Origin: CALAMC01 sp964459465
GTDB taxonomy: Bacteria > Zixibacteria > MSB-5A5 > GN15 > PGXB01
Reading direction: 5' to 3'
NCBI GenBank assembly: GCA_964459465.1
Contig: CAYWLR010000001.1
Location: forward strand, 62,001 to 126,000
DNA: 64,000 nucleotides
Numbering within the stretch: the stretch's first letter is position 1; every line of letters starts with the position of its first letter. Below are positions 8,948 to 17,764 of this stretch, one piece after another. Both the position numbers and the translations under genes were made by a program. Under the pieces are notes generated by a model. The model saw nothing but the letters and a program-made list of their open reading frames with translations. It ran no database searches and was not told the DNA's origin.

Positions 8948-9832
8948 TCAGGTCAGGACTATAATCAGGGCGCCGCTGACGCCGAGGATTATGCCTATTG
9001 TTTTACGGTAATTTATGGCCTCTTTGAGAATCAATGCCGCGAAAATGAATAAAAATATGTTACTGGTCTGATTGAGTGCCGCGGCGACCGAAACCGTTGT
9101 GTATTTCATCCCGGCCAGCCAGAGGGTATAGGCGACATAAGTCCCGAAAAACGAACCGGCCAGACTATAGAGCCAGCCGTTGCCGGTCAACAGAGTTTTC
9201 ATGACTCGGATGCGCCCCGGAATTACCGCCAAAACGACGGCCAGAACCATCATCCCGCCGACCAGACGCATTTCGGTCACCCACAGTAGCGGTGAGCTGT
9301 CCAAAATGGGCTTGATGATAATAATACCATAGGCCATAACCATATTGGCCAGGGCCGCCAGCAAAACCCCCTGCAATAAAACTCCGCGCGGGATGTCACC
9401 GGAGCCCTTGCGGGAGGCGGCCGTGAGAATGGCCGAAATGATCAAAAGGACTCCGAATATTTGAAGAAAAGTCATTTTTTCATGAAGGAAAATCATCGAC
9501 ATACCAATCATAAACGGGCTGTAAAGGCAGGATAAAATAGCCGACAGCCCGGCCCCGACCCGGTTTAAACTCATGAAGAAAAGGGTGTCGGCGATGCCTA
9601 TTCCCAGCGCGCCGGAAATGAAGATGAGAATATAATTGCGGGCAGAGTTGTCACGAAAAACCTCACCGCCGGAAATCCAGATGGTCGGAGCGATGAGAAT
9701 AAACGCCAGAAGGTTTTTAAAGACGTTAAGCGCCACAGGGTGGACGGTTTCGCCGCTTTTTTTGAACAGAACCACCGCAAAGGCCCAGATGACAGCCGTA
9801 GCCAGAGCAAATAAACGGCCCAGATGATCCAT
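8948..9832 (-). CDS. EamA/DMT-family transporter
   Basis: Inner-membrane carrier of the drug/metabolite transporter superfamily, with about ten hydrophobic helices arranged as two EamA repeats. Examples are the stretch starting LGRLFALATAVIWAF and the second half with a glycine-rich SLAGSFFGTYVAY segment. Substrate cannot be read from sequence; members export amino acids, nucleosides or metabolites. The start is uncertain. The frame is open up to a TTG at 9943, with ATG candidates at 9874, 9844 and 9832. The EamA domain begins right after the 9832 ATG, which is used here. Its stop codon (8950-8948) abuts the tricorn-like gene, so the two are probably co-transcribed. It is divergent from the SGNH-like gene. 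Confidence 0.88.
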   Translation of the reverse strand: MDHLGRLFALATAVIWAFAVVLFKKSGETVHPVALNVFKNLLAFILIAPTIWISGGEVFRDNSARNYILIFISGALGIGIADTLFFMSLNRVGAGLSAILSCLYSPFMIGMSMIFLHEKMTFLQIFGVLLIISAILTAASRKGSGDIPRGVLLQGVLLAALANMVMAYGIIIIKPILDSSPLLWVTEMRLVGGMMVLAVVLAVIPGRIRVMKTLLTGNGWLYSLAGSFFGTYVAYTLWLAGMKYTTVSVAAALNQTSNIFLFIFAALILKEAINYRKTIGIILGVSGALIIVLT

Positions 9833-9969
9833 CGATAGTTCCATTGTTGCCCAAGATACTCCCAAAACGGCCATACGGCAAGTGCCCTTTGAATTAACGA
9901 CGGCAATCAGATAAAATAGTTTTTGTTGAATCCAACCGCTCAAAATGGATTTATTGACGCAGAATCGTT

Positions 9970-10722
9970 ATGAAAAAAGTATGGAAAATAGTACTGGTGA
10001 TTTCCCTGCTGTGTAATCTGGGGATTATCTATGTGGCTCAAAAGGCGCTGGAATACCGCGGCCACATAAACGAATGGCTGGATAAGTATGTCAACGTGGT
10101 CGAGGAATTTTCCGGACGGCAATACTATCGAATTGACAATGAACGCCTTAAAAGCGATACCACCGTGCCGAACCGGGTAGTATTGTTCGGGACTCAATTG
10201 ATTAGAAACTATGATTTTCAATCGTCTTTTCCTGAATATGAAGTCGTTAACCGGGGCATTCCGGGACAGCGCGCGGCCGGCATGCTTTTGCGGTTTCGCC
10301 CGGACGTCATAGACTTAGGCCCGTCGGCCGTAGTTCTGGAAATCAGCTCCTATAATTTACGCGTTCCCCAGTCGCTTGAAGAAATACAGGATTATTTTGT
10401 CAGCATGGTTGATCTGGCACGGGAAAATAATATAACCCCGATAGCTTTAACCATGATGCCGATTATGGCCGACAGCGCCTTCGTTTTCGAAAATGATGCT
10501 TATAAAATCGCCGACAGCATCGGAGCTTATAATGCCTGGCTGACCGATTATTGCACCCGAAACAAAGTACTTCTGGTCGATGTATATACACCCTTGGTCG
10601 ATTCCCGGAGTTTTTTCGATTTGCGTTATGCTCGCGACGCCATAAACCCCAACCAGGTGGGTTATGATATTATTGCCAACCAGCTTCGATCAAATCTTGA
10701 ACAGATATATAGGGCCCGCTGA
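9970..10722 (+). CDS. SGNH-hydrolase-like membrane-anchored protein, catalytic residues lost
   Basis: An N-terminal hydrophobic segment (about residues 5-25) anchors or exports a domain with the block layout of SGNH/GDSL esterases. The block I position reads VLFGTQLI where a GDS is expected. Block II is NRGIPGQ. Block III is VVLEISSYN where GxND is expected. Block V is DAINPNQVGY where DxxHPN is typical. Thus the nucleophile Ser and the catalytic His are both replaced (Gln and Asn). If the alignment is right this is a non-catalytic member that may bind a glycan or acyl group. The reading frame is intact, so it is not a decaying gene. Function is unknown. Confidence 0.7.
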   Translation: MKKVWKIVLVISLLCNLGIIYVAQKALEYRGHINEWLDKYVNVVEEFSGRQYYRIDNERLKSDTTVPNRVVLFGTQLIRNYDFQSSFPEYEVVNRGIPGQRAAGMLLRFRPDVIDLGPSAVVLEISSYNLRVPQSLEEIQDYFVSMVDLARENNITPIALTMMPIMADSAFVFENDAYKIADSIGAYNAWLTDYCTRNKVLLVDVYTPLVDSRSFFDLRYARDAINPNQVGYDIIANQLRSNLEQIYRAR

Positions 10723-10835
10723 AATCGAATAATTTTATTCTTGATTCAAGCGCGTACGAAACGTATTTTTTTAAAAATTCATAACAGTCGGACTTATATT
10801 TTTTGCATTGCTTGTGAATCCGGGGAGGTCCTTGA

Positions 10836-13800
10836 ATGAAAACAGAGCGCTTTATTATTTTAATAACCGTATTGCTGGTTGTATTTGCCTGGTTAATCGA
10901 TAGCCTTCTGGATTTTAAGTTCTATAATGACTGCAGTTTCGTGGCCATTGCCTTTACCGATATTCCCGGTCATGAAATTGTCGAGCGGGTTGCGGTAATT
11001 TTGGTTATCATCATATTGGGTCTGATAATATCCCGGCAGGTCTATCTTAAAAATAAGGCGCTGGCTCGTCTTGCCCATGTCAATAACGTTTTGGCATCCA
11101 TCAGGAATATTAATCAGCTAATAACAAGAATAACCGACGATGAAGATGAATTAATCCGTCAGGCCTGTGCCGAATTGACCAGAACCAGGGGTTTTTACAC
11201 CAGTCTTATATGTCTGACATACGAAGACGGCGCTCTTCTCGATTTCGCCGAATCCGGTTATGGCGATGGGTTTAACGAAGTCAAGAGTTCTCTGGAACAG
11301 AATCAACTGCCCGGTTGTATTCAAACGGCCCTGAGAAATGACGGCGTGAATATCATTATGCCCGGTGAAAAGTCGTGCCGGGAATGTCTCGGTCCCGGTC
11401 GGTTTGGCGACCGCGCGGCCCTTGCGGTCAGACTGAAACATGGGGACAGGATTTTTGGGGCATTGGTCGTGTCCGGTCCGCCTGAATACATTATGGACCA
11501 GAAAGAACGTGGTTTACTATCCGAAATTGCTGCCGATATTTCGCTGGCCTTGAACAGTATCGAGCAACAAAAAGAACATCAACGATACGTCAGGAATCTT
11601 GACGTCAGCCGGCAATGGCTTTCAACGACTCTTAAAAGCATCGGTGATGCTGTAATCTGCACCGATGAAAACAGCCTCGTGACCTTTATCAATGCGGTCG
11701 CCGAAAAGCTGACCGGTTGGACGGCCGACGAAGCAATGGGGCGACGGCTGCCGGAAGTATTCAAAATTGTCAATCAATTTTCTCGTCAACCGGCCGAAAA
11801 CCCAGTTGACCGGGTTTTCCGCGAGGGAACTATTGTCGGGTTGGCCAACCATACGGTGTTGATTGCTAAAGACGGCGCCGAGTACCCTATCGAAGACAGT
11901 GGTGCCCCGATAAAGAGTGATGAAGGCAAAATTGCGGGAGCGGTGCTGGTTTTCCACGACGTTACCGAACGCCGCAACGCGGAGCTGGAAATACGCCGCC
12001 AGCGGGATCTCGCCCGCCAGTATCTCGATCTGGCCGGGACGATTTTTGTAGCGATAGACCGGAATATGCTGGTGACTCTCATAAACAGGAAAGGATGTGA
12101 GATTCTTGGCTATAGGGAGGACGAAGTCATCGGTCGCAACTGGTTTGATTTGACCATTCCCTTGGAAATAAGGGAAACCGTTAAAGACGTTTTTAGGCAA
12201 TTGGTTCGTGGCGAGATAGAACCGGCCGAATATTTTGAAAATGTTGTATTGAGAAAAGATGGCCAGAAAAGAATTATCGCCTGGCATAATTCCGTCATAA
12301 GAGATAACGATGGCAATATAACTCATTCTTTGAGTTCCGGCGAAGATATAACCGAGCGCAAGGTGGCTCTGGAAGCCCTGAAAAAATCAGAGAATCAATT
12401 CCGGACATTGGTGGAAATAATCCCTCACGGCATAAAAACCGTCGATTTGGATGGCAAAATCACGTTTGCCAACGAGTCTTATCATCGCATTTTCGGATAT
12501 GAAAACGGCGAACTTCTGGGAACCTCTTTTCTTGAAGTTTCATCCGACCCGAAACAACTGGAGAAAGATAAGGAGTACTTCCGAACCATTCTGCGCACGC
12601 AACCGCGGCCGCAATCGATGGTCCGTACCTGCAAAACCAAAAATGGCGACGAAATAACCATTCAGCTTGATTGGACATATCTGTATGACGGAGAGCAGCG
12701 GCTTTTGGGATTCGTGGATGTCGTAACCGATATTACCGAACGCATGCGTGCCCGTAATGCTCTTGAGGAGGAAAAGGAAAGACTGGCCGTGACTTTGAGC
12801 TCCATCGGCGACGGTGTGATTGCGACGGATATTACCGGCCGAATCGTATTGTGTAACCATGTCGCCGAGGACTTGACCGGATGGAAGTCCGAGGAGGCTG
12901 TCGGGCATAAACTCAATGAAGTATTTCATATCATCAATGAGAAAACCCGCGAACGTTGTGAAAATCCGGTCGATAAAGTAATTAAGTACAATACCGCCAT
13001 TGGACTGGCCAATCATACGGTGCTGATAGCCCGTGATGGAACACAACGGGCCATCGCCGACAGTGGCGCCCCCATTCGCACCAAAACCGGGGCCATTCTG
13101 GGAGTCGTGCTGGTTTTCCGCGACGTCACCGAGACCAACCGCCTGCGCGATCTGGCCGAACGGGCCCAGCGTCTGGAAACGGCCGGGAGAATCGCCGGCC
13201 AGGTGGCGCATGACTTCAACAACCTGCTGGCCCCGTTAATGGCATATCCTGAATTGATCCGCGATGCCGTTCCGCCGGACAGCCATATTATCGGTTACCT
13301 CAACAGCATGGAACGGGCGGCAACCCAGATCGCCGAGATCAACCAGCAACTGCTGACGTTGGGCCGCCGTGGCCATTATAATCAGGAACCTCTCAATATG
13401 AACACTATTGTGAGGGATGTGATCAAACAGCACGTGTCCTCGCATGTGGGGATCAAGGTTAGTACTAATCTTGAAGAGGATTTGTTTTTATTTAAAGGCG
13501 GGGCGTCTCAGATTTTCCGGGTTGTCTCCAACCTGGTCATAAATGCTCTTGATGCCATGAAAGATACGGGGGGGCTGTTTTTCAGGACAGAAAACTTCTA
13601 TGTCGATCGTCCCCTGGGCAAAAACAACAATATTCCGACCGGGGAATATGTTAAAATGACGATTGCCGATACCGGGTGCGGCATCCCTCCGGAAGCAGTC
13701 CCCAGAATTTTCGACCCATTTTTTACTACCAAATCCAGCGACCGCCGCCGCGGTTCGGGATTGGGTTTGAGCGTGGTGCATGCCGTGGTCGAAGATCATA

Positions 13801-14318
13801 ACGGATATATAGATTTCGAAAGCGAGCCGGGCCAGGGAACGGCTTTTTACCTGTATTTTCCGGTGACCCGCGAAACGATTGAAGAGCCGGAGAAGGAAAC
13901 CGTCGTCGGCGGGCAGGAGCGGATACTGGTCGTCGATGACGATGAACTTCAGCGCACGGTTTGTCTGACGCTTTTGCGTAATCTCGGTTATGATGCGCAG
14001 GCCGTTAAGAGCGGGGAAGCCGCAGTGGAATTTTTCCGGGAAGAACGAGCCGACTTGGTGATTCTCGATATGATAATGACGCCGGGCATCGACGGGACCG
14101 AAACCCTGAATCGTATTTTAAAACTGGTCCCGGATCAAAAGGCACTCATAGTTTCCGGTTTTGCCCACAGTGAAAGGATTGAAGAGGCCTTACAGATGGG
14201 GGCCGGGGCGTTTGTTCGCAAACCTTTGACCCTGAAATCACTGGCCCATGCGGTTAGGAAGGAACTGGACCGCAAGCAGGAAGTCCGCGTGCAGGTGAAG
14301 GATGAGGACTTCGAATAA
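10836..14318 (+). CDS. Hybrid sensor histidine kinase (2 TM, GAF, 4 PAS, HisKA, HATPase, REC)
   Basis: Membrane-attached multi-input kinase. Two transmembrane helices lie near residues 5-21 and 50-66, followed by a GAF domain (about 95-245) and four PAS domains (about 262-380, 395-508, 517-637, 652-765). A HisKA domain has VAHDFNNLL (His792), the ATPase has ADTGCGIP and GSGLGLSVVHA, and a C-terminal receiver has acceptor Asp1078. PAS1 and PAS4 are close copies, sharing for example GLANHTVLIA and DSGAPI, which indicates internal duplication. A GGGGAGG ribosome site precedes the ATG. No DNA-binding regulator is adjacent, so its phosphorelay partner must be elsewhere. The ligands of the GAF and PAS domains cannot be inferred. 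Confidence 0.92.
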   Translation: MKTERFIILITVLLVVFAWLIDSLLDFKFYNDCSFVAIAFTDIPGHEIVERVAVILVIIILGLIISRQVYLKNKALARLAHVNNVLASIRNINQLITRITDDEDELIRQACAELTRTRGFYTSLICLTYEDGALLDFAESGYGDGFNEVKSSLEQNQLPGCIQTALRNDGVNIIMPGEKSCRECLGPGRFGDRAALAVRLKHGDRIFGALVVSGPPEYIMDQKERGLLSEIAADISLALNSIEQQKEHQRYVRNLDVSRQWLSTTLKSIGDAVICTDENSLVTFINAVAEKLTGWTADEAMGRRLPEVFKIVNQFSRQPAENPVDRVFREGTIVGLANHTVLIAKDGAEYPIEDSGAPIKSDEGKIAGAVLVFHDVTERRNAELEIRRQRDLARQYLDLAGTIFVAIDRNMLVTLINRKGCEILGYREDEVIGRNWFDLTIPLEIRETVKDVFRQLVRGEIEPAEYFENVVLRKDGQKRIIAWHNSVIRDNDGNITHSLSSGEDITERKVALEALKKSENQFRTLVEIIPHGIKTVDLDGKITFANESYHRIFGYENGELLGTSFLEVSSDPKQLEKDKEYFRTILRTQPRPQSMVRTCKTKNGDEITIQLDWTYLYDGEQRLLGFVDVVTDITERMRARNALEEEKERLAVTLSSIGDGVIATDITGRIVLCNHVAEDLTGWKSEEAVGHKLNEVFHIINEKTRERCENPVDKVIKYNTAIGLANHTVLIARDGTQRAIADSGAPIRTKTGAILGVVLVFRDVTETNRLRDLAERAQRLETAGRIAGQVAHDFNNLLAPLMAYPELIRDAVPPDSHIIGYLNSMERAATQIAEINQQLLTLGRRGHYNQEPLNMNTIVRDVIKQHVSSHVGIKVSTNLEEDLFLFKGGASQIFRVVSNLVINALDAMKDTGGLFFRTENFYVDRPLGKNNNIPTGEYVKMTIADTGCGIPPEAVPRIFDPFFTTKSSDRRRGSGLGLSVVHAVVEDHNGYIDFESEPGQGTAFYLYFPVTRETIEEPEKETVVGGQERILVVDDDELQRTVCLTLLRNLGYDAQAVKSGEAAVEFFREERADLVILDMIMTPGIDGTETLNRILKLVPDQKALIVSGFAHSERIEEALQMGAGAFVRKPLTLKSLAHAVRKELDRKQEVRVQVKDEDFE

Positions 14319-14372
14319 TTGCCTGCCATGATAAGCTCATGAGTAATATAGGCATTGCATAAAACCATTTTC

Positions 14373-14427
14373 CCCGAAACCTATCTCTTGAGTTTATGTT
14401 ACAGTTTGTTGAAGCTCGGGTTTCGGG
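14373..14427. repeat. 9-bp inverted repeat upstream of aceE
   Basis: CCCGAAACC (14373-14381) is perfectly complementary to GGTTTCGGG (14419-14427), spaced by 37 bases, in the 191-base gap before aceE. It could be a hairpin ending the kinase transcript, or paired operator half-sites controlling aceE. No T-tract follows, so a plain terminator is less likely. Confidence 0.5.
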
Positions 14428-14509
14428 CAGTGATGATTGTTTATATTGCCGTTGACCAGTTATCGATATTGACGTCGGGAATAAACCGACCCTGCCGGGA
14501 GAATAAGGC

Positions 14510-17188
14510 ATGACCGATGAAAACAAATCACATATGAACAATAGTGAGACCGAAGAGGATCGCGAATGGTTTGAATCCCTGGATGAACTTTATAGATCCG
14601 GAGGTCCACAGCGGGTGCGTGATATTCTGGCCAAGCTCGAAAACCGGGCCGGAAATTATGGAATTTACCCGGTATGCTCCGATACCACTCCCTATATAAA
14701 TTCCATTCCCGCCGACAAACAGCCGGCCTACCCGGGCAATCGTGAAATCGAGCGGCGGATAAAAAGCATAATACGCTGGAATGCCATGGCCATGGTGGTC
14801 AGGGCCAATCGGGCCGACAGCTCCATCGGCGGGCACATTTCAACCTATGCCTCCAGCGCCACATTGTATGAAGTTGCTTTTAATCATTTCTTTCGTGGAA
14901 GAACCGATAAACATGACGGCGATATCGTCTATTTTCAGGGTCACGCCGCACCCGGTATCTATGCCCGGGCCTTTGTCGAGGGACGACTGGATGAAGAAAA
15001 CTTGAAAAATTTCCGACGCGAGATTGTTTCGCAGCACGGCCTGTCGTCTTATCCACATCCCTGGCTGATGCCGGAATTCTGGCAGTTTCCGACCGTGTCG
15101 ATGGGACTGGGCCCGATCATGTCGATTTACCAGGCCCGCTTCAATAAGTACTTGGTTGATCGCGGCCTGAAATTGCCGTCGGATTCGAAAGTCTGGGCTT
15201 TTCTGGGCGACGGTGAACTCGATGAACCCGAATCACTGGGCGCGATCACTCTGGCCTCCCGTGAAAAACTTGACAATCTTATCTTCGTCGTCAACTGCAA
15301 CCTGCAGAGACTCGACGGCCCGGTCCGCGGCAACGGAAAAATAATTCAGGAACTGGAATCGATTTTCCGGGGCGCCGGGTGGAATGTCATCAAAGTTATC
15401 TGGGGTTCGGATTGGGATACCCTTCTGGCCAAAGATACTGACGGCCTTCTGGTGAAGCGCATGGGTGACTGCGTTGACGGGCAGTATCAAAAGTACACGG
15501 TCACCGGCGGCGATTATATCCGCAAAAACTTCTTCGGGACCGATCCACGCCTTCTGGATATGGTGAAAAATTATTCTGACGAAAAACTTCAGAAACTCCG
15601 TCGCGGCGGTCACGACCCCGAAAAAGTCTATGCGGCATACAAGGCCGCGGTCGAACATAAAGGTGCACCAACCGTTATTCTGGCCAAAACTATCAAAGGC
15701 TACGGTCTGGGCGAAGCCGGCGAGGGCAAGAATATTACCCATCAGCAGAAAAAACTCAACGAACAGGAAATGCGCGAATTTCGCAGTCGCTTTGGCATTC
15801 CCATTTCTGACAAAGACGTCGCCGACACCCCGTTTTACCGTCCGCCGGAAGACAGTTCCGAACATAAATATATCCGCGAGCGGCGTAACGCCCTGGGCGG
15901 GTTTGTCCCGGAGCGCAAAGTCACGGTCGGACCGCTGAAAGTAAAAGCGGGGGATCTTTTTGATGAATACTATGAAGGCACCGGGGAACGTGAGGTTACC
16001 ACGACTATGGTTCTCGTGCATATCATGTCAAAATTGCTCGATGATGAAAACGTGGGGAAATTTATCGTCCCCATTGTCCCCGATGAAGCGCGCACCTTCG
16101 GAATGGAATCGCTTTTCCGCAAGATCGGCATTTATGCCAGTCAGGGACAGAAATACGAACCGGTGGACCGGGAAAGCCTTCTTTATTACAGGGAAGCCAG
16201 AGACGGCGTCATACTTGAAGAAGGTATTACCGAGGCCGGGTCGATGTCATCGTTTATAGCCGCTGGAACGGCTTACGCCACGCACGGCATTAACATTATC
16301 CCCTTTTTCATTTATTATTCCATGTTCGGGTTTCAGCGCATTGGCGATCTGATCTGGGCGGCGGGGGATATGCAGGCCAAAGGCTTTCTTGTCGGCGGCA
16401 CCAGTGGACGAACCACTTTGGCCGGAGAAGGTTTGCAGCATCAGGATGGGCAAAGTCACCTGTTTACTCTGGCATTGCCAAATCTCAAGGCCTATGACCC
16501 GGCATTCGCTTACGAACTGGCCGTGATTGTGAAAAACGGCCTGCACCGGATGTATGAAAATCAGGAAAACCTGTTTTATTATATCACCGTCATGAATGAA
16601 TTTTATCGTATGCCGGTTATGCCAGAGGGAGTCGAAAACGGTATTTTGCGGGGGATGTATCGTTATCGGACAACAAACGGTGATTCAAAAGGCTTTATGG
16701 CCCACCTGATGGGTAGCGGCGCCATTATGAACGAGGTTATCAAAGCCGCCGATATCCTTGAAAAAGACTACCATATCCCCGCCGAAATCTATTCGGTTAC
16801 CAGTTATAAAGAACTTTACAGCGATGCTATCGACGCCGAGCGCTGGAATATGCGCCATCCCGGGGAAACGCCCCGGTCGGCATATGTCAGCGAATGCTTG
16901 AAAAACGCCAAAGGGGTCTGCGTGGCCGCGACCGATTATGTTAAAGCAATTCCCAATTCTGTCGGCAAGTGGATCCCCGGCCGATTCATCGCTCTGGGCA
17001 CGGATGGTTATGGACGTTCCGATGGGCGGGCGGCACTTCGGAGTCATTTTGAAGTCGATGCCGCTCATATCGTCATGGCCGCGCTGTATGGTTTGGCTCT
17101 TGACGGATTCATCGATAAAGATGTTGCGGGTAAGGCCGCGATCGATTTGAAAATGGACCCGGATAAAATCAACCCTCTTTTTGCATAG
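14510..17188 (+). CDS. aceE: Pyruvate dehydrogenase E1 component, homodimeric type
   Basis: Thiamine-diphosphate enzyme that decarboxylates pyruvate and passes the acetyl group to lipoyl-E2, feeding acetyl-CoA. At 892 residues it has the usual length of the single-chain AceE type. Recognisable segments are the N-terminal GIYPVCSDTTPYINS, SIGGHISTYASSATLYEV, the ThDP-Mg motif starting GDGELDEPES and ending in an N-rich loop (VVNCN), and KTIKGYGLGEAGEGKN. The C-terminal half has the transketolase-like pyrimidine domain (PDEARTFGMESLFRK). GGAG and AAGG lie just upstream of the ATG. E2 and E3 genes, normally in the same operon, are absent here; the next genes are an SRPBCC protein and an aldehyde dehydrogenase. 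An inverted repeat in the leader may serve regulation. Confidence 0.95.
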   Translation: MTDENKSHMNNSETEEDREWFESLDELYRSGGPQRVRDILAKLENRAGNYGIYPVCSDTTPYINSIPADKQPAYPGNREIERRIKSIIRWNAMAMVVRANRADSSIGGHISTYASSATLYEVAFNHFFRGRTDKHDGDIVYFQGHAAPGIYARAFVEGRLDEENLKNFRREIVSQHGLSSYPHPWLMPEFWQFPTVSMGLGPIMSIYQARFNKYLVDRGLKLPSDSKVWAFLGDGELDEPESLGAITLASREKLDNLIFVVNCNLQRLDGPVRGNGKIIQELESIFRGAGWNVIKVIWGSDWDTLLAKDTDGLLVKRMGDCVDGQYQKYTVTGGDYIRKNFFGTDPRLLDMVKNYSDEKLQKLRRGGHDPEKVYAAYKAAVEHKGAPTVILAKTIKGYGLGEAGEGKNITHQQKKLNEQEMREFRSRFGIPISDKDVADTPFYRPPEDSSEHKYIRERRNALGGFVPERKVTVGPLKVKAGDLFDEYYEGTGEREVTTTMVLVHIMSKLLDDENVGKFIVPIVPDEARTFGMESLFRKIGIYASQGQKYEPVDRESLLYYREARDGVILEEGITEAGSMSSFIAAGTAYATHGINIIPFFIYYSMFGFQRIGDLIWAAGDMQAKGFLVGGTSGRTTLAGEGLQHQDGQSHLFTLALPNLKAYDPAFAYELAVIVKNGLHRMYENQENLFYYITVMNEFYRMPVMPEGVENGILRGMYRYRTTNGDSKGFMAHLMGSGAIMNEVIKAADILEKDYHIPAEIYSVTSYKELYSDAIDAERWNMRHPGETPRSAYVSECLKNAKGVCVAATDYVKAIPNSVGKWIPGRFIALGTDGYGRSDGRAALRSHFEVDAAHIVMAALYGLALDGFIDKDVAGKAAIDLKMDPDKINPLFA

Positions 17189-17203
17189 GTATATACGTTA
17201 ATT

Positions 17204-17662
17204 ATGAAACCATACCATATGCACCGCGAACAATTCGTGGAACGCCCGCTTGAAGAAGTCTTTGCCTTTTTTGAAAATCCTCAAAATCTGGCCCGGATAA
17301 CGCCCGATTCGGTCGGCTTCGAAATCCTGACACCACCACCGATTATCATGAAAGCGGGATTGATTCTCGATTATACCATCAAGGTTTTCGGGATGAGGGT
17401 GCACTGGACGACTATGATCACCGATTATGAACCGCCGCACCGCTTCGCCGATGTTCAGCTCAAAGGGCCGTACGAATTCTGGCACCATACGCATTCGTTT
17501 GAATCTGCTCCCGGGGGGACACTCATGACCGATGATATTCTTTATTTGATTCCCTACGGACCGCTGGGCAAATTCGCTAACCTCCTGAAAGTGAATCGGC
17601 AACTTAAAAATATTTTCGATTACAGGGCCGCCGTGATTAAAGGCATCTTCGATCCCGCCTGA
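17204..17662 (+). CDS. SRPBCC-family ligand-binding protein
   Basis: A 152-residue cytosolic protein with the START/SRPBCC (polyketide-cyclase-like) pattern. The N-terminus FVERPLEEVFAFFENPQNLARITP is the conserved entry strand and helix. The middle carries WTTMITDYEPPHRFAD, and the C-terminal long helix ends near RAAVIKGIF. Members bind hydrophobic ligands or act as small cyclases or chaperones; no catalytic residue can be assigned. It starts 15 bases after aceE, so it may be co-transcribed. The specific ligand is unknown. Confidence 0.8.
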   Translation: MKPYHMHREQFVERPLEEVFAFFENPQNLARITPDSVGFEILTPPPIIMKAGLILDYTIKVFGMRVHWTTMITDYEPPHRFADVQLKGPYEFWHHTHSFESAPGGTLMTDDILYLIPYGPLGKFANLLKVNRQLKNIFDYRAAVIKGIFDPA

Positions 17663-17764
17663 AGTCATTAATTCGTCCGCACCGTTATTAATTCTTTATT
17701 TTTGGTCTTATTTTTATTTTCTTGATTAGTAAATGTATGATTGATAAAGACCGGGGAGAATAAT

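Noticed and set aside
15233..16021. Long open frames opposite aceE, and similar ones opposite the GlpX-like gene and the MacA gene
   Set aside because: They are antisense shadows: the sense strand encodes clear conserved proteins and the opposite frames have no domains or ribosome sites.
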